In this document: positions 40,968 to 49,891 of the stretch, one piece after another | Position numbering within the stretch: the stretch's first letter is position 1 | How the letters are laid out: every line of letters starts with the position of its first letter | Origin: Geobacter sp. UBA698 | GTDB taxonomy: Bacteria; Desulfobacterota; Desulfuromonadia; Geobacterales; Pseudopelobacteraceae | Assembly (NCBI GenBank): GCA_002298925.1 | Contig: DBMM01000086.1 | Span: 1-54,370 of the forward strand | Reading direction: 5' to 3' | Length of the DNA: 54,370 bases | Program-made: the position numbers and the translations under genes | Notes under the pieces: model-generated | Databases searched by the model: none | What the model was told of the DNA's origin: nothing | The model's input: the letters and a program-made list of their open reading frames with translations, nothing else

Positions 40968-41668
40968 CGCGTCCTCCGGCGGCGCCATTCCAGTAGTTTT
41001 TCCAGACAGAGGGTACCTTTGCGGGTGCCCTGGACATCCTTTTCAAAAAGGGCCCCGGTCGGGCAGGCCTGCACGCATTTGCCGCAGCCGGTACAGCTGC
41101 CGCTTTCGCCCCAGGGGCGGGCCAGGTCGCTGATGATGCGGCTGGCCGTGCCCCTGGCCCTGACATCCCAGGTGTGGGCTCCCTCGACCTGGTCACAGAC
41201 CCGGACGCAGCGCCGGCAGAGGATGCAGCGGTTGTGATCGAGGCCGAAACGCTCGTGACTGATATCCACCGTCAGGGTAGGCGCGATGAAGCCGTAGCGG
41301 ACATGATCGATGCCGAAGCGTCTGGCCACTGCCTGCAGTTCGCAGTTGTTGTTCATCACGCAGACCGGGCACTGGTGGTTGCGCTCCGCCAGCAGCAGTT
41401 CCACGATCTGACGCCGGGCCGCCTGCAGCCGTTCCGAAGCGGTTGTGATTACCATGCCGCTTTCAGCCCTGGTGGCACAGGCCGGCACCGGCCGGCGGCC
41501 GCCTGCCACCTCGACGATGCAGATCCGGCAGGCCCCGGCCGGGATCAGCCCTTTGAGATGGCAGAGCGTCGCAATGTCGATGCCGTTGGCCCGCGCCGCC
41601 TGCAGGATGGTTGCGCCCGGCCCGGCGCTGACCGGGATGCCGTCAATGCTAAGCTTCAGTCGCGGCAT
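40964..41668 (-). CDS. hoxU: NAD-linked hydrogenase / NADH-dehydrogenase-like subunit HoxU
   Basis: A 234-residue iron-sulfur protein like the N-terminal part of NuoG: [2Fe-2S] ligands in CHLKGLIPAGACRIC, then CPVCVMNNNC, and two ferredoxin-type [4Fe-4S] sets CILCRRCVRVC and CTGCGKCVQACP. It wires electrons between HoxF and HoxY. The ATG at 41668 overlaps the end of hoxEF by 13 bases and is preceded by gggggg. Confidence 0.9.
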   Translation of the reverse strand: MPRLKLSIDGIPVSAGPGATILQAARANGIDIATLCHLKGLIPAGACRICIVEVAGGRRPVPACATRAESGMVITTASERLQAARRQIVELLLAERNHQCPVCVMNNNCELQAVARRFGIDHVRYGFIAPTLTVDISHERFGLDHNRCILCRRCVRVCDQVEGAHTWDVRARGTASRIISDLARPWGESGSCTGCGKCVQACPTGALFEKDVQGTRKGTLCLEKLLEWRRRRTR

Positions 41669-43515
41669 GGCGCTGCCCCCCGGCGGCAGACCCCGGCCGG
41701 ACAGTGGCCGTTGCGTAGATGGTCCAGGTACTCCTGGCGGAACCAGCGCAGAGTGCTCAGCACCGGGTTGGGGGCGGCCATGCCCAGGCCGCACAGGCTG
41801 GTCTCACGCATCAGATGGCAGAGTTCTTCCAGGCGCTCGAGCTGCTCCAGGTCGGCCTCGCCGCTGCAGAGGGCGTCAAGCAGCCTCAGTGCCTGCTCCG
41901 TTCCGGCCCGGCAGGGGGTGCATTTGCCGCAGCTCTCGCTCTGGCAGAAGCGCATGAAGAAGCGGGCCAGATCGACCATGCAGCGCCGGTCGTTGATGAT
42001 GATCATACCGCCCGAGCCCATGATCGTGCCCAGACCGGTCAGGCTGTCGTAATCCACCGGAATGTCAAGATGTTCGGCCGTAATGCAGCCGCCGCTGGCA
42101 CCGCCGGTCTGGGCCGCCTTGAAGTCGCCCCCCGTAACGCCTCCCGCCATTTCCAGGATCTGCCGCAGGGGCGTGCCCAGGGGCACCTCGACCACACCGG
42201 CCACGGTTACGTCTCCGGAAATCGAAAAGACCTTGGTGCCGTTGTTGCCCGGCGTGCCGATGGAACTGAACCAGGCCGCGCCCTTGAGGATGATCGGAGC
42301 TACACAGCCGAAGGTCTCCACATTGTTGATCAGGGTGGGGCGGCCCCACAGACCGTGCTGGGCCGGGTAGGGGGGGCGGATGACCGGTTGGCCGCGCCGC
42401 CCCATGATGGAGGCCATCAGGGCGGTCTCCTCGCCGCAGACAAAGGCCCCGGCTCCGATGCGCACCCGCACCTGGAAGGTAAATGGTGTCCCGAAGATGT
42501 TTCGTCCCAGGCAGGCTGCGCTCTCGGCCTCTGCGATCGCTGCGCGCAGCCGCCGGGCTGCCAGGGGATATTCGCCCCGCACGTAGATGAAGCCATGATC
42601 CGCGCCGGTGGCGAAGCCGGCAATGGCCATTCCCTCCAGTACGCGGTGCGGATCCAGCTCCATCAGGGTCCGGTCCATGAAGGCGCCGGGATCACCCTCG
42701 TCCCCGTTGGCCACCACAAACTTCCGCTTTCCCGGGGCAGACCTGACCAGCTCCCATTTCAGGCCGGTCGGGTAGCCGCCGCCCCCCCGTCCCCGCAGGC
42801 CGCTGTCCCTGATCTGCCCGCAGACCTGGTCCGGGCTCATCCGGCGCAGGGACTGTTCAAGGGCCGTGTAGGCCCCGGCTGCCCGGGCGCTTGCCAGGCT
42901 GTCCGGGTCGATCGCCCCGCAGTTCGCCAGTACGATCCGTTGGCTGGCAGGTCCCAGCAGGCGCACCGGCGCCAGCGCTTCTCCCGGGGGAAGTCCGCCT
43001 TCCATGGCCGACTGCAGCAGGTTTAAGGTCAGATCCGGGGTCATTTGGGAGTACAGGCGGGCTGGGGTGCTGCTCTGCTCGATTCTGACCAGCGGAGCCA
43101 TGCCGCAGGCTCCCAGGCAGCGGACGCTCTCCAGGCTGAGCCGGCTGTCCCCTGAGCTGCCGCCGCAGGCCGGGTCGAGCAGCTGTTGCAGCTGTTCCAG
43201 CAGCCGTGTGCCCCCCTTGATATGGCAGGAAGTGCCGGTACAGACCGCGCAACGGGTGCGGCCGGGTGGCTCCAGCCGGAAGGCATGGTAGAAGCTGGCC
43301 ACGCCGTATACCAGGCTTTCCGGCAGCTTCAGGCTCCGGGCGATCTGTCCCAGCAGGGGTTGGTCCAGATGGCCGTATTGCTGCTGGGCGGCATGCAGCA
43401 GCTCAATCAGCTCATGGCCGGGCAGAGTCGTGCGGCCCAGCAGCTGTTTCAGTTCCGGATAGTCGGGGAGGTTTTCGGCTGCATCAATGTTGTTACCCAT
43501 GACAGAGGTACCCAT
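41656..43515 (-). CDS. hoxF: HoxE-HoxF fusion, NAD(H)-binding diaphorase subunit
   Basis: A 619-residue fusion of a NuoE-like [2Fe-2S] domain (about 15-155; C92, C97, C133, C137) with a NuoF-like flavoprotein (about 190-600). The FMN/NADH sites GLRGRGGGGYPTGLKW and NGDEGDPGAFMDRTL, the GAFVCGEETAL motif and the [4Fe-4S] set in SESCGKCTPCRAGTEQ are intact. It should oxidise or reduce NAD(H). A second in-frame ATG lies at 43500. First gene of the hoxEF-hoxU-hoxY operon. Confidence 0.9.
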   Translation of the reverse strand: MGTSVMGNNIDAAENLPDYPELKQLLGRTTLPGHELIELLHAAQQQYGHLDQPLLGQIARSLKLPESLVYGVASFYHAFRLEPPGRTRCAVCTGTSCHIKGGTRLLEQLQQLLDPACGGSSGDSRLSLESVRCLGACGMAPLVRIEQSSTPARLYSQMTPDLTLNLLQSAMEGGLPPGEALAPVRLLGPASQRIVLANCGAIDPDSLASARAAGAYTALEQSLRRMSPDQVCGQIRDSGLRGRGGGGYPTGLKWELVRSAPGKRKFVVANGDEGDPGAFMDRTLMELDPHRVLEGMAIAGFATGADHGFIYVRGEYPLAARRLRAAIAEAESAACLGRNIFGTPFTFQVRVRIGAGAFVCGEETALMASIMGRRGQPVIRPPYPAQHGLWGRPTLINNVETFGCVAPIILKGAAWFSSIGTPGNNGTKVFSISGDVTVAGVVEVPLGTPLRQILEMAGGVTGGDFKAAQTGGASGGCITAEHLDIPVDYDSLTGLGTIMGSGGMIIINDRRCMVDLARFFMRFCQSESCGKCTPCRAGTEQALRLLDALCSGEADLEQLERLEELCHLMRETSLCGLGMAAPNPVLSTLRWFRQEYLDHLRNGHCPAGVCRRGAAPCRD

Positions 43516-43665
43516 GGCATCCGTGCCGTTTTTGATTAGCTTTGTTTAATACTAGCATGGCTGGGCATTTCGGCAAGTGACGGCGCTGTTTCGGGATATG
43601 CGGTCGTGAGCGGCGGGGGATGCGTGATCGGCCTGAAAAGGCTTGAATTGCGGGAAGTTGCGGAA

Positions 43666-43686
43666 AGCGGGCGCCTGATGCCCGCT
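43666..43686 (-). terminator. Hairpin after the GNAT gene
   Basis: AGCGGGC and GCCCGCT form a 7-bp stem with a 7-base loop, starting five bases after the stop of the acetyltransferase gene. The T-tract that follows is weak. Confidence 0.5.
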
Positions 43687-43690
43687 CCGC

Positions 43691-44140
43691 TTACAGATCG
43701 AGTATCATGGCATTTTCGTCGCAGTCCGGGAATTTGGCGCACTTGATACAGTCGCCCCAGACCTTGTGGGGCAGCTCCGATTTGTCCACCAGGCGGAAGC
43801 CGTGCTTGCCGAAAAAATCTGGTTTGTAGGTCAGGCAGAAAATCCGCTTGAGCCCGATCTGGCGCGCCTCGGCGATGCAGGCCTGCACCAGCTGGCTGCC
43901 GATGCCGCTGCGGCCGACGTTCTCTGCCACCGCCACCGATCGGACTTCGGCCAGATTGTCCCAGACGATGTGCAGTGCGGCCGTACCCTGGATCTGGCCG
44001 TTGTCGTCAGAGACGTAGAAATCGCGCAGGGATTCGTAGATTTCCGACAGGGAACGGGGGAGCATGTCGCCCCGGCTGGCGAAGTTCAACAGCAGTTTCT
44101 GGATTTCCTTGACGTCTTGGATCTGTGCTTTGCGGATCAT
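43691..44140 (-). CDS. GNAT acetyltransferase, ArgA-like short form
   Basis: A 149-residue N-acetyltransferase: LLLNFASRGDMLPRSLSEIYE at the start, EVRSVAVAENVGRSGIGSQLV as the acetyl-CoA site, and a late KVWGDCIKCAKFPDCDE with three cysteines. This pattern is that of the stand-alone N-acetylglutamate synthase-like proteins of Geobacter and related bacteria. It probably starts arginine synthesis by acetylating glutamate, though the acceptor is not proven. Gene order hypE-ybaK-GNAT suggests co-transcription. Confidence 0.8.
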   Translation of the reverse strand: MIRKAQIQDVKEIQKLLLNFASRGDMLPRSLSEIYESLRDFYVSDDNGQIQGTAALHIVWDNLAEVRSVAVAENVGRSGIGSQLVQACIAEARQIGLKRIFCLTYKPDFFGKHGFRLVDKSELPHKVWGDCIKCAKFPDCDENAMILDL

Positions 44141-44152
44141 GGTAACACTCCT

Positions 44153-44638
44153 TTAGCGTATGCCGACCTTGACCATCACCGGCCGCAGCACCCGCACCAG
44201 CTCGTGGGGCGCCATGGCCACCAGATAGCCACGCTTGCCGCCGTTGATGTAGATCCTCTCCAGTGCAGTTATGCTTTCTTCCAGGTAGACCGGCATCTGG
44301 CGACGGGTCCCGAAGGGGGAGGTGCCGCCCACCAGGTAGCCGCTGTGTTTGCTGGCCATGTCCGGGGTGCACGGGGTGACCTGCTTGACGCCGATGCTGC
44401 GCGCCAGTTCCCGGGTCGAAACCTGCAGGTCGCCATGCATCAGCACAATCAGCGGGTTCCTGGCCTCGTCTTCCATGATCAGTGTTTTAATCACGCAGTG
44501 CTCAGCCACCCCCAGCTCGCGGGAGGATACGGACGTGCCTCCCTTCTCCTGATAGGCGTAAAGGTGGTCCGTAAATTCTACCTTTTCGGCTCGCAGCAGG
44601 CGTACGGCCGGGGTGACCGGTGCCTTCTCCCTGGCCAT
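44153..44638 (-). CDS. ybaK: YbaK/EbsC-family Cys-tRNA(Pro) deacylase
   Basis: A 161-residue trans-editing protein that clears mischarged Cys-tRNA(Pro). Conserved features: the lysine in VIKTLIM, GDLQVSTRELARSIG, YLVGGTSPFGTR and INGGKRGYL. Full length. The ATG lies immediately after the hypE stop codon. The link with hypE may be only positional. Confidence 0.92.
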   Translation of the reverse strand: MAREKAPVTPAVRLLRAEKVEFTDHLYAYQEKGGTSVSSRELGVAEHCVIKTLIMEDEARNPLIVLMHGDLQVSTRELARSIGVKQVTPCTPDMASKHSGYLVGGTSPFGTRRQMPVYLEESITALERIYINGGKRGYLVAMAPHELVRVLRPVMVKVGIR

Positions 44639-45652
44639 TCAGCAGATCCTCGGCAGTTGTTCGCCGGCCAGCATCTCCACCGCCCGCAGGCCACCCACGA
44701 TGGTTTCCATGCTGACCCGGCCCGCCTCTCCGGCCGACACGCTGCCGATGATGGCCGCCTGTCCCCCCAGGGGGTGCTGTCTGATGCGCTCCAGGGTCTG
44801 TTGGGCCGCTTGGGGCGCCACAAAGGCCAGCAGTTTGCCCTCATTGGCCACAAAAAGCGGATCCAGGCCGAGGATGGAGCAGACCCCGCGCACGGCCGGC
44901 TTGACCGGAATGTCCTCTTCGCGGATGGTGATGGCCTGGCCGGACTGCATGGCGATCTCCTTGAGGGTGGTGGCCACGCCGCCGCGGGTCGGATCCCGCA
45001 GGACGTGCAGGTTGGAGCCGGCCGCGGCGATGATCTCGGCCACCATGCCGTTAAGCGAGGCGGCGTCGCTGCGGATATCGGTGCCGACCTTGAGCCCCTC
45101 GCGGCTGGCCATGACCGCCACGCCATGGTCGCCGGCCGTGCCGCTCAGGATAATCAGGTCGCCGGAGCGGGCATTGGCGCCCTGTATGGTCAGGCCGGGG
45201 CTGATCAGGCCGATGCCCGAGGTGTTGATGAAGATCCGGTCGGCTTTCCCGCGCGGCACGACCTTGGTGTCGCCGGTGGCGATGCGGATGCCGGCCTGGT
45301 CGGCCGCCTCGCGCATGGAACGGAGGATTCTCTCCAGATCCGGCTTGCCGAAGCCTTCCTCGATGATCAGGCCGACGCTCAGGTAGAGCGGCCGGGCGCC
45401 CATCATGGCCAGATCGTTGACTGTGCCGTGCACCGCCAGGCTGCCGATATTCCCACCGGGGAAAAAGATCGGATCCACCACGAACGAGTCGGTGGTGTAG
45501 GCCAGTCGTCCTTCAGGCAGATCCAGAACGGCAGCGTCGTTCTGGCTGGCCGGGTCGGCACCGTTCAGGGCCGGTATGATCAGCTGGTCCAGCAGTTGGT
45601 GCGAGAGTCGGCCGCCGCTGCCGTGGCCAAGCAGGATGAGATCGCTGTTCAT
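44639..45652 (-). CDS. hypE: Hydrogenase maturation protein HypE
   Basis: A 337-residue enzyme that turns a carbamoyl group on its C-terminal cysteine into thiocyanate, the CN source for the [NiFe] site. The terminal PRIC is present, and the AIR-synthase-like fold has DAAVLDL, VHGTVNDLAMMGARPL and GDTKVVPRG. No other hyp genes are nearby. It is in the same region as hoxEFUY but in a separate unit, heading the hypE-ybaK-GNAT group. Confidence 0.96.
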   Translation of the reverse strand: MNSDLILLGHGSGGRLSHQLLDQLIIPALNGADPASQNDAAVLDLPEGRLAYTTDSFVVDPIFFPGGNIGSLAVHGTVNDLAMMGARPLYLSVGLIIEEGFGKPDLERILRSMREAADQAGIRIATGDTKVVPRGKADRIFINTSGIGLISPGLTIQGANARSGDLIILSGTAGDHGVAVMASREGLKVGTDIRSDAASLNGMVAEIIAAAGSNLHVLRDPTRGGVATTLKEIAMQSGQAITIREEDIPVKPAVRGVCSILGLDPLFVANEGKLLAFVAPQAAQQTLERIRQHPLGGQAAIIGSVSAGEAGRVSMETIVGGLRAVEMLAGEQLPRIC

Positions 45653-45794
45653 TGCTATGCAGGTTCCTCCATCTGTTTAACCCGCAGGATAGCACGCTTT
45701 ACCGGCCTTGTCACGCGATCCGGGTACGCTTTTTATGTTCACAATCCGGGGGTGTTCGTGTTATTAAAGCAGGATTGTTCACAAGGAGGATGCG

Positions 45795-47123
45795 ATGACT
45801 GAATACAGACCGATGCAGCAATTGCCGGATAAAGCAGGCTACGGAGCGGGTGATGTACTGGTGCTGGTGGGGGAACTTTTCGGGCGGGGCTATGCCAACG
45901 GCATGGTGGACGAGGCCAAGCGCCTCGGCATGACCGTGATCGGCACCACCGTGGGCAGGCGTGACTCCGACGGCACCCTGCGGTCGCTGACCGACCAGGA
46001 GCTGGGCGAGGCCCAGGCGCTCTTGGGTGGTACCATCATCAACGTTCCGCTGGAGGCCGGTTTCGACATGGAGTCGGTCAATGGCCAGCCATCGCTGGCT
46101 GAACAGCTCAAGAAGGCCCGGCCGGACGACTGGAATGCCATCACCTTTGCCGACGGTTACATCGAGCAGGCCCGGGCTGCCGGCAGCGCCCGTTTTCGGG
46201 AAGCCATGTCCCGGGTGGCGCTGCAGCTGGAGAGCCTGATACCGTCCGGCGCCAACGTCATCTTCGCCCACTCCATGGCGGGCGGCATCCCCCGGGCGCG
46301 GGTCTTCATGCCCCTTTTGAACCGGGTTTTCAAGGGCACCGGCGACAAGTACCTCTCTTCGGCCGATTTCTGGCAGAGCGGACTGGGACGCCTGTGCGAT
46401 GCCAGTTTCAATGAAGTCACCGCCGACACGTTCCGTTATCTGCTGGAGGAAACCGCAGGCCTGCGCCAGCGCATCGCCTCCGGCGGCGGCCGGGTAAGCT
46501 ACACCGCCTACGGCTACCATGGTACCGGCATCCTGATGGCTGACCAGTACCGCTGGCAGTCCTACACCCCCTACGTGCAGGGCTGGGCCAAAATGCGCCT
46601 TGAGGATATCGCTGCTGAGGCCTTTCAGCGCGGAATTTCGGCAACGGTCTTCAACTGTCCCGAGATCCAGACCAATTCCAGCGCCCTTTTTCTGGGGGTG
46701 GAAATTTCGCTCTACCCACTGCTGAATGCCATCCGCCGCGAGGCTGGCGATGCTGCGGGCGCGGCGCTTCACGAGCGTTGCCAGGCCATGCTCAAGGAAG
46801 GCGAAACAGTGCAGCAGCTGCTGGAGCGGGCCGATGCCTATCTGGGCTCACCCCTCTTGTCTGATCTGCTCGACTTTGCCACCTGGCCCCAGCACAACAG
46901 CCGTCAGCAGGCCGAGCTGATGCTGGCCGCTTCCGCCGAACTGATGGGGATGCATGCCGATCAGAAACAGCTGGTCTGCGCCGAACTGTCGCGGGTGGTC
47001 TTTCTGGCCACCGGCAGGCTGATGGTCCAGTCGGCCTGGCAGCCGGCCGCGCCGGTTGTCTGGCTCAATCACGACATAATCGCCCGACTGCTGGCCGACA
47101 GCCGTGGCAGCGGCCTGCTGTAG
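45795..47123 (+). CDS. Conserved protein, possibly FabMG-like enoyl-ACP reductase family
   Basis: A 442-residue soluble protein. The N-terminus (GDVLVLVGELFGRGYANGMVDEAKRLGMTVIGTTVGRRD) has the look of a nucleotide-binding Rossmann start. Later segments include ITFADGYIEQARAAG, SGANVIFAHSMAGGIPRARVF and AYGYHGTGILM. I recall such proteins being named enoyl-ACP reductase FabMG family, but I cannot confirm this from sequence alone. A caaggagga site fixes the start. It stands alone between divergent hypE and the lipoprotein gene. Confidence 0.6.
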   Translation: MTEYRPMQQLPDKAGYGAGDVLVLVGELFGRGYANGMVDEAKRLGMTVIGTTVGRRDSDGTLRSLTDQELGEAQALLGGTIINVPLEAGFDMESVNGQPSLAEQLKKARPDDWNAITFADGYIEQARAAGSARFREAMSRVALQLESLIPSGANVIFAHSMAGGIPRARVFMPLLNRVFKGTGDKYLSSADFWQSGLGRLCDASFNEVTADTFRYLLEETAGLRQRIASGGGRVSYTAYGYHGTGILMADQYRWQSYTPYVQGWAKMRLEDIAAEAFQRGISATVFNCPEIQTNSSALFLGVEISLYPLLNAIRREAGDAAGAALHERCQAMLKEGETVQQLLERADAYLGSPLLSDLLDFATWPQHNSRQQAELMLAASAELMGMHADQKQLVCAELSRVVFLATGRLMVQSAWQPAAPVVWLNHDIIARLLADSRGSGLL

Positions 47124-47189
47124 TCCCTGTCCGCAGGTAAGCATCGCACCCCCTTCGGGAACATAGCTGACAAAAACATGAGGGAAACC

Positions 47190-47933
47190 ATGAACAAGAC
47201 CAGCACATCTCTTCTGCTTACCGCATTTGCCCTGGCGCTGCTCCAGGGGTGCGCCACGCCTCAGCTGAACAAGCCGACCGACGTGCTCTACAAGGATGGC
47301 GAGCAGTTCTTCCAGTCCGGCAAATACGAAGATGCCATCGCTCAGTGGAAGAAGGTCAAGGAGAGCTACCAGTCGCCGGAACTGACCACCAAGGCCGAGA
47401 TCAACATTGCTGACGCCTACTTCCTAAACAAGGATTATATCGAGGCCGCCGCTGCCTATGAGGATTTCCGCAAGCTGCACCCCGGTCACGAACGGGCCGG
47501 CTATGCCCTGTATCGTCAGGCGCTGAGCTACTACCAGCAGATCAGCGGCATCGACACCGATCAGACGCCGGTGAAAAATGCCCTGACCATCCTCGAGTCA
47601 TATATCAAGGGCTACCCGACCGGCGAATATGTGAAGGATGCCCAGGAAAAAGCCCGTGACTGCCGTGACAAACAGCTGCAGTACGAGCTGTATGTGGGCA
47701 AGTTCTACCTCAAGTCCGGCAAGTACCCGGCTGCCATCGCCCGCTTCGAGGAGGCCCTAAAGTCGTTTCCCGACCTGCCGCGCCGCGACGAAGTGCTTTA
47801 CAATCTGGGACGTTCCTATCTGCAGGATGGGCAGAAAACAAAGGGGCGAGAGGTCTTCGGGCGCCTGTTCAAGGAATTCCCTTCCAGCCCCTATGTCAAT
47901 GACGCCAACAAGGCCATGGATTCATTCTTCTAG
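47190..47933 (+). CDS. BamD-like outer-membrane lipoprotein with TPR repeats
   Basis: A 247-residue lipoprotein with a lipobox (ALLQGC) after a short signal peptide. Five or so TPR-like repeats follow (for example DGEQFFQSGKYEDAIAQWKKV, then FYLKSGKYPAAIARFEEAL and LYNLGRSYLQDGQKTKGREVF). This is the BamD/YfiO architecture, part of the outer membrane protein assembly complex. The ATG at 47190 follows gaggg, better than the ATG at 47178. Its TAG overlaps the GTG of the next lipoprotein. Confidence 0.83.
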   Translation: MNKTSTSLLLTAFALALLQGCATPQLNKPTDVLYKDGEQFFQSGKYEDAIAQWKKVKESYQSPELTTKAEINIADAYFLNKDYIEAAAAYEDFRKLHPGHERAGYALYRQALSYYQQISGIDTDQTPVKNALTILESYIKGYPTGEYVKDAQEKARDCRDKQLQYELYVGKFYLKSGKYPAAIARFEEALKSFPDLPRRDEVLYNLGRSYLQDGQKTKGREVFGRLFKEFPSSPYVNDANKAMDSFF

Positions 47934-48352
47934 TGCTGCGACGGCTTACAGTCCTGCTGCTCATGTCTGGCGCCTGCCTGGCTGCCATGGCCGGCTGTGG
48001 CCCGTCCCGGGCCGAGCAAGAACAGGTGCTGCAGGTGCTGCGGCTGCGCAGTCAGGCCCTGAACAGGCGTGATCTTCCGTTGTATCTCAGCGCAATCTCC
48101 CTGAATTACCGTGACAGGACGCGTGATTTTGACGCCCTGCGCGGCGGCCTGGAAACAGCATTCAGCACCTATGATAGCGTCTCGTATCAGGCCGGGGAGC
48201 AGAAGCTGGAGATCAACGGGAACCAGGCTGAAGTGGCGGGCAGCTACCGCATGAAGGTTGTCATCCGCGGTCGCGATATGGTGCTGGACGGCAAGGAACA
48301 TATCCGGCTGGCCCGGGAAACCGGCGGCTGGAAAATCATCTCCGGATTATGA
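47933..48352 (+). CDS. Small lipoprotein with NTF2/SnoaL-like domain
   Basis: A 139-residue lipoprotein starting at GTG (TAG/GTG overlap with the BamD-like gene). The signal ends with MAGC. The mature part has the alpha+beta pattern of NTF2-like proteins (VLQVLRLRSQALNRRDLPLYLSAIS, then a strand-rich end GGWKIISGL). Function unknown; coupled expression suggests an envelope role. Confidence 0.75.
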   Translation: MLRRLTVLLLMSGACLAAMAGCGPSRAEQEQVLQVLRLRSQALNRRDLPLYLSAISLNYRDRTRDFDALRGGLETAFSTYDSVSYQAGEQKLEINGNQAEVAGSYRMKVVIRGRDMVLDGKEHIRLARETGGWKIISGL

Positions 48353-48364
48353 GCAGATAAAACC

Positions 48365-48961
48365 ATGGAACAGACTTTGACATATTTCATACTCTGGCTG
48401 GCGGCATCCTACCTGCTTGGTTCGATACCGACCGGGCTGCTGCTGGGAAGGCTGTACGGCATTGACGTCCGCAAAGAGGGGAGCGGCAATATCGGTGCCA
48501 CCAACCTCTACCGTACGGTCGGCCGCCGGGTCGGGATCCTGACCCTGATCGGCGACTGCATCAAGGGGCTGGCGCCGGTGCTGGCGGCACGGCAATTCGG
48601 CCTGTCGGCCGATCAGGTCGCCTGGGTCGGGCTGGCAGCCTTCTGCGGCCATGTGTTCTCGGTTTTTCTGCGCTTCAAGGGGGGCAAGGGGGTCGCCACC
48701 GCGCTGGGGGTCTTTCTGGCGCTCTCTCCGCTGGCAGTGGCAATCGCTGTGGCGGTATTCGCGGCTCTGATGCTGCTCTGGCGCTATGTGTCCCTGGGGT
48801 CAGTCGGCGCTGCCGCTGTCATGCCGCTGGCGGTGGCCCTGCTGGGTGGTGGTCGCACACTGATCCTGGTGACGCTGCTGATTGCACTGGTCGTGATCGG
48901 TCGCCATCACGAAAATATCCGCCGCCTGCTGTCAGGAACGGAGAACCGGTTCAAGGCCTGA
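48365..48961 (+). CDS. plsY: Acyl-phosphate:glycerol-3-phosphate acyltransferase
   Basis: A 198-residue membrane enzyme for the first step of phospholipid synthesis, using acyl phosphate from PlsX. The three signature loops are intact: GSGNIGATNLYR, KGGKGVATALG and RHHENIRRLLSGTENR. About five membrane helices. It is last in the unit with the two lipoprotein genes and is followed by a terminator. Confidence 0.96.
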   Translation: MEQTLTYFILWLAASYLLGSIPTGLLLGRLYGIDVRKEGSGNIGATNLYRTVGRRVGILTLIGDCIKGLAPVLAARQFGLSADQVAWVGLAAFCGHVFSVFLRFKGGKGVATALGVFLALSPLAVAIAVAVFAALMLLWRYVSLGSVGAAAVMPLAVALLGGGRTLILVTLLIALVVIGRHHENIRRLLSGTENRFKA

Positions 48962-48991
48962 CAGCCGGATTCTATTCTTCCATTGCAGACA

Positions 48992-49029
48992 AAAAAAGGC
49001 CCGCCGGTTGAATCCAGCGGGCCTTTTTT
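48992..49029. terminator. Bidirectional terminator between plsY and ubiE
   Basis: AAAAAAGGCCCGC (48992-49004) and GCGGGCCTTTTTT (49017-49029) form a perfect 13-bp stem with a 12-base loop and U-tracts on both strands. Confidence 0.93.
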
Positions 49030-49047
49030 GCAGCTGCTTGCTGATTG

Positions 49048-49758
49048 CTATTCCTTGTCTCCGACATAGATGCTGGCGATGCCGAAGGTAAGCTCCTTGA
49101 TCTGGATTTTGCTGAACCCGGCTGCGCTGATCATGCGCGAAAATTCCTGGTGGCTCGGGAATTCCAGAACGGAATCGGGCAGATATTTGTAGGCGTTGTA
49201 TCGCGAGAAAAGCCCTCCGATCATCGGCAGCAGGCGCCGGAAATAGAAGTAGTAAATCTGCCGGAAGAACTGTGAGCGCGGGGTGGAAAACTCCAGGATG
49301 ATCATTCTTCCGCCGGGACGCAGCACCCGCCACATTTCCGCCAGTCCCAGCCGCCGGTCAACCACGTTTCTGATGCCGAAGGCAATGGTGATCGAATCAA
49401 AGGTGTTGTCGGGAAAGGGGAGGTCCTCGCAGGGGGCAACCCGGAAATTGATCCGGCTGGCATAGGGGGACGCCGCCACTTTGACCTGGCCCAGTTCCAC
49501 CATCTCCTTGCAGAAATCAGCCCCGGTTATGCTGACCGAGGGGGGAGTGCTGCGGGCGATTTCCAGGGCCACGTCGCCGGTGCCGGTGGCCACATCCAGA
49601 ATCCGCGATCCTTCCTGGTATTTGAGCAGGCTGACGGCCTTGGTGCGCCAGCGACGGTCGATGCCGAAGCTGAGCAGGCGGTTGAGGAAGTCGTAACGAG
49701 GTGCGATGGTGCCGAACATCTGCTGGATTTTTTCGCCCTTTTCGGAGAGTCTGAACAT
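49048..49758 (-). CDS. ubiE: Demethylmenaquinone methyltransferase (UbiE/MenG)
   Basis: A 236-residue SAM-dependent C-methyltransferase for the last step of menaquinone synthesis. Motifs: APRYDFLNRLLSFGIDRRWR, ILDVATGTGDVALE (SAM site), FGIRNVVDRRLGLAEMWRVLRPGG and the conserved PSHQEF near the end. In this anaerobe the product would be menaquinone, the donor for the Rieske/cytb complex. It is monocistronic. Confidence 0.93.
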   Translation of the reverse strand: MFRLSEKGEKIQQMFGTIAPRYDFLNRLLSFGIDRRWRTKAVSLLKYQEGSRILDVATGTGDVALEIARSTPPSVSITGADFCKEMVELGQVKVAASPYASRINFRVAPCEDLPFPDNTFDSITIAFGIRNVVDRRLGLAEMWRVLRPGGRMIILEFSTPRSQFFRQIYYFYFRRLLPMIGGLFSRYNAYKYLPDSVLEFPSHQEFSRMISAAGFSKIQIKELTFGIASIYVGDKE

Positions 49759-49891
49759 GGTTTTACTACCCTTTACCTTGATTTAATGCTATATAACAAT
49801 ACTTTGCCTTGTAGCATACTTTAGGGGGCTCTGGCCAGCAAAAACAGGCCGGCAGCCACTCGCAACCGTCAAGCACAAGAGGACCACCAGC

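Noticed and set aside
41719..43026. 435-codon plus-strand open frame
   Set aside because: Shadow of the hoxEF gene; no ribosome site or family motif.
43766..45802. 678-codon plus-strand open frame
   Set aside because: It is antisense to the GNAT, ybaK and hypE genes and has no recognisable motif.
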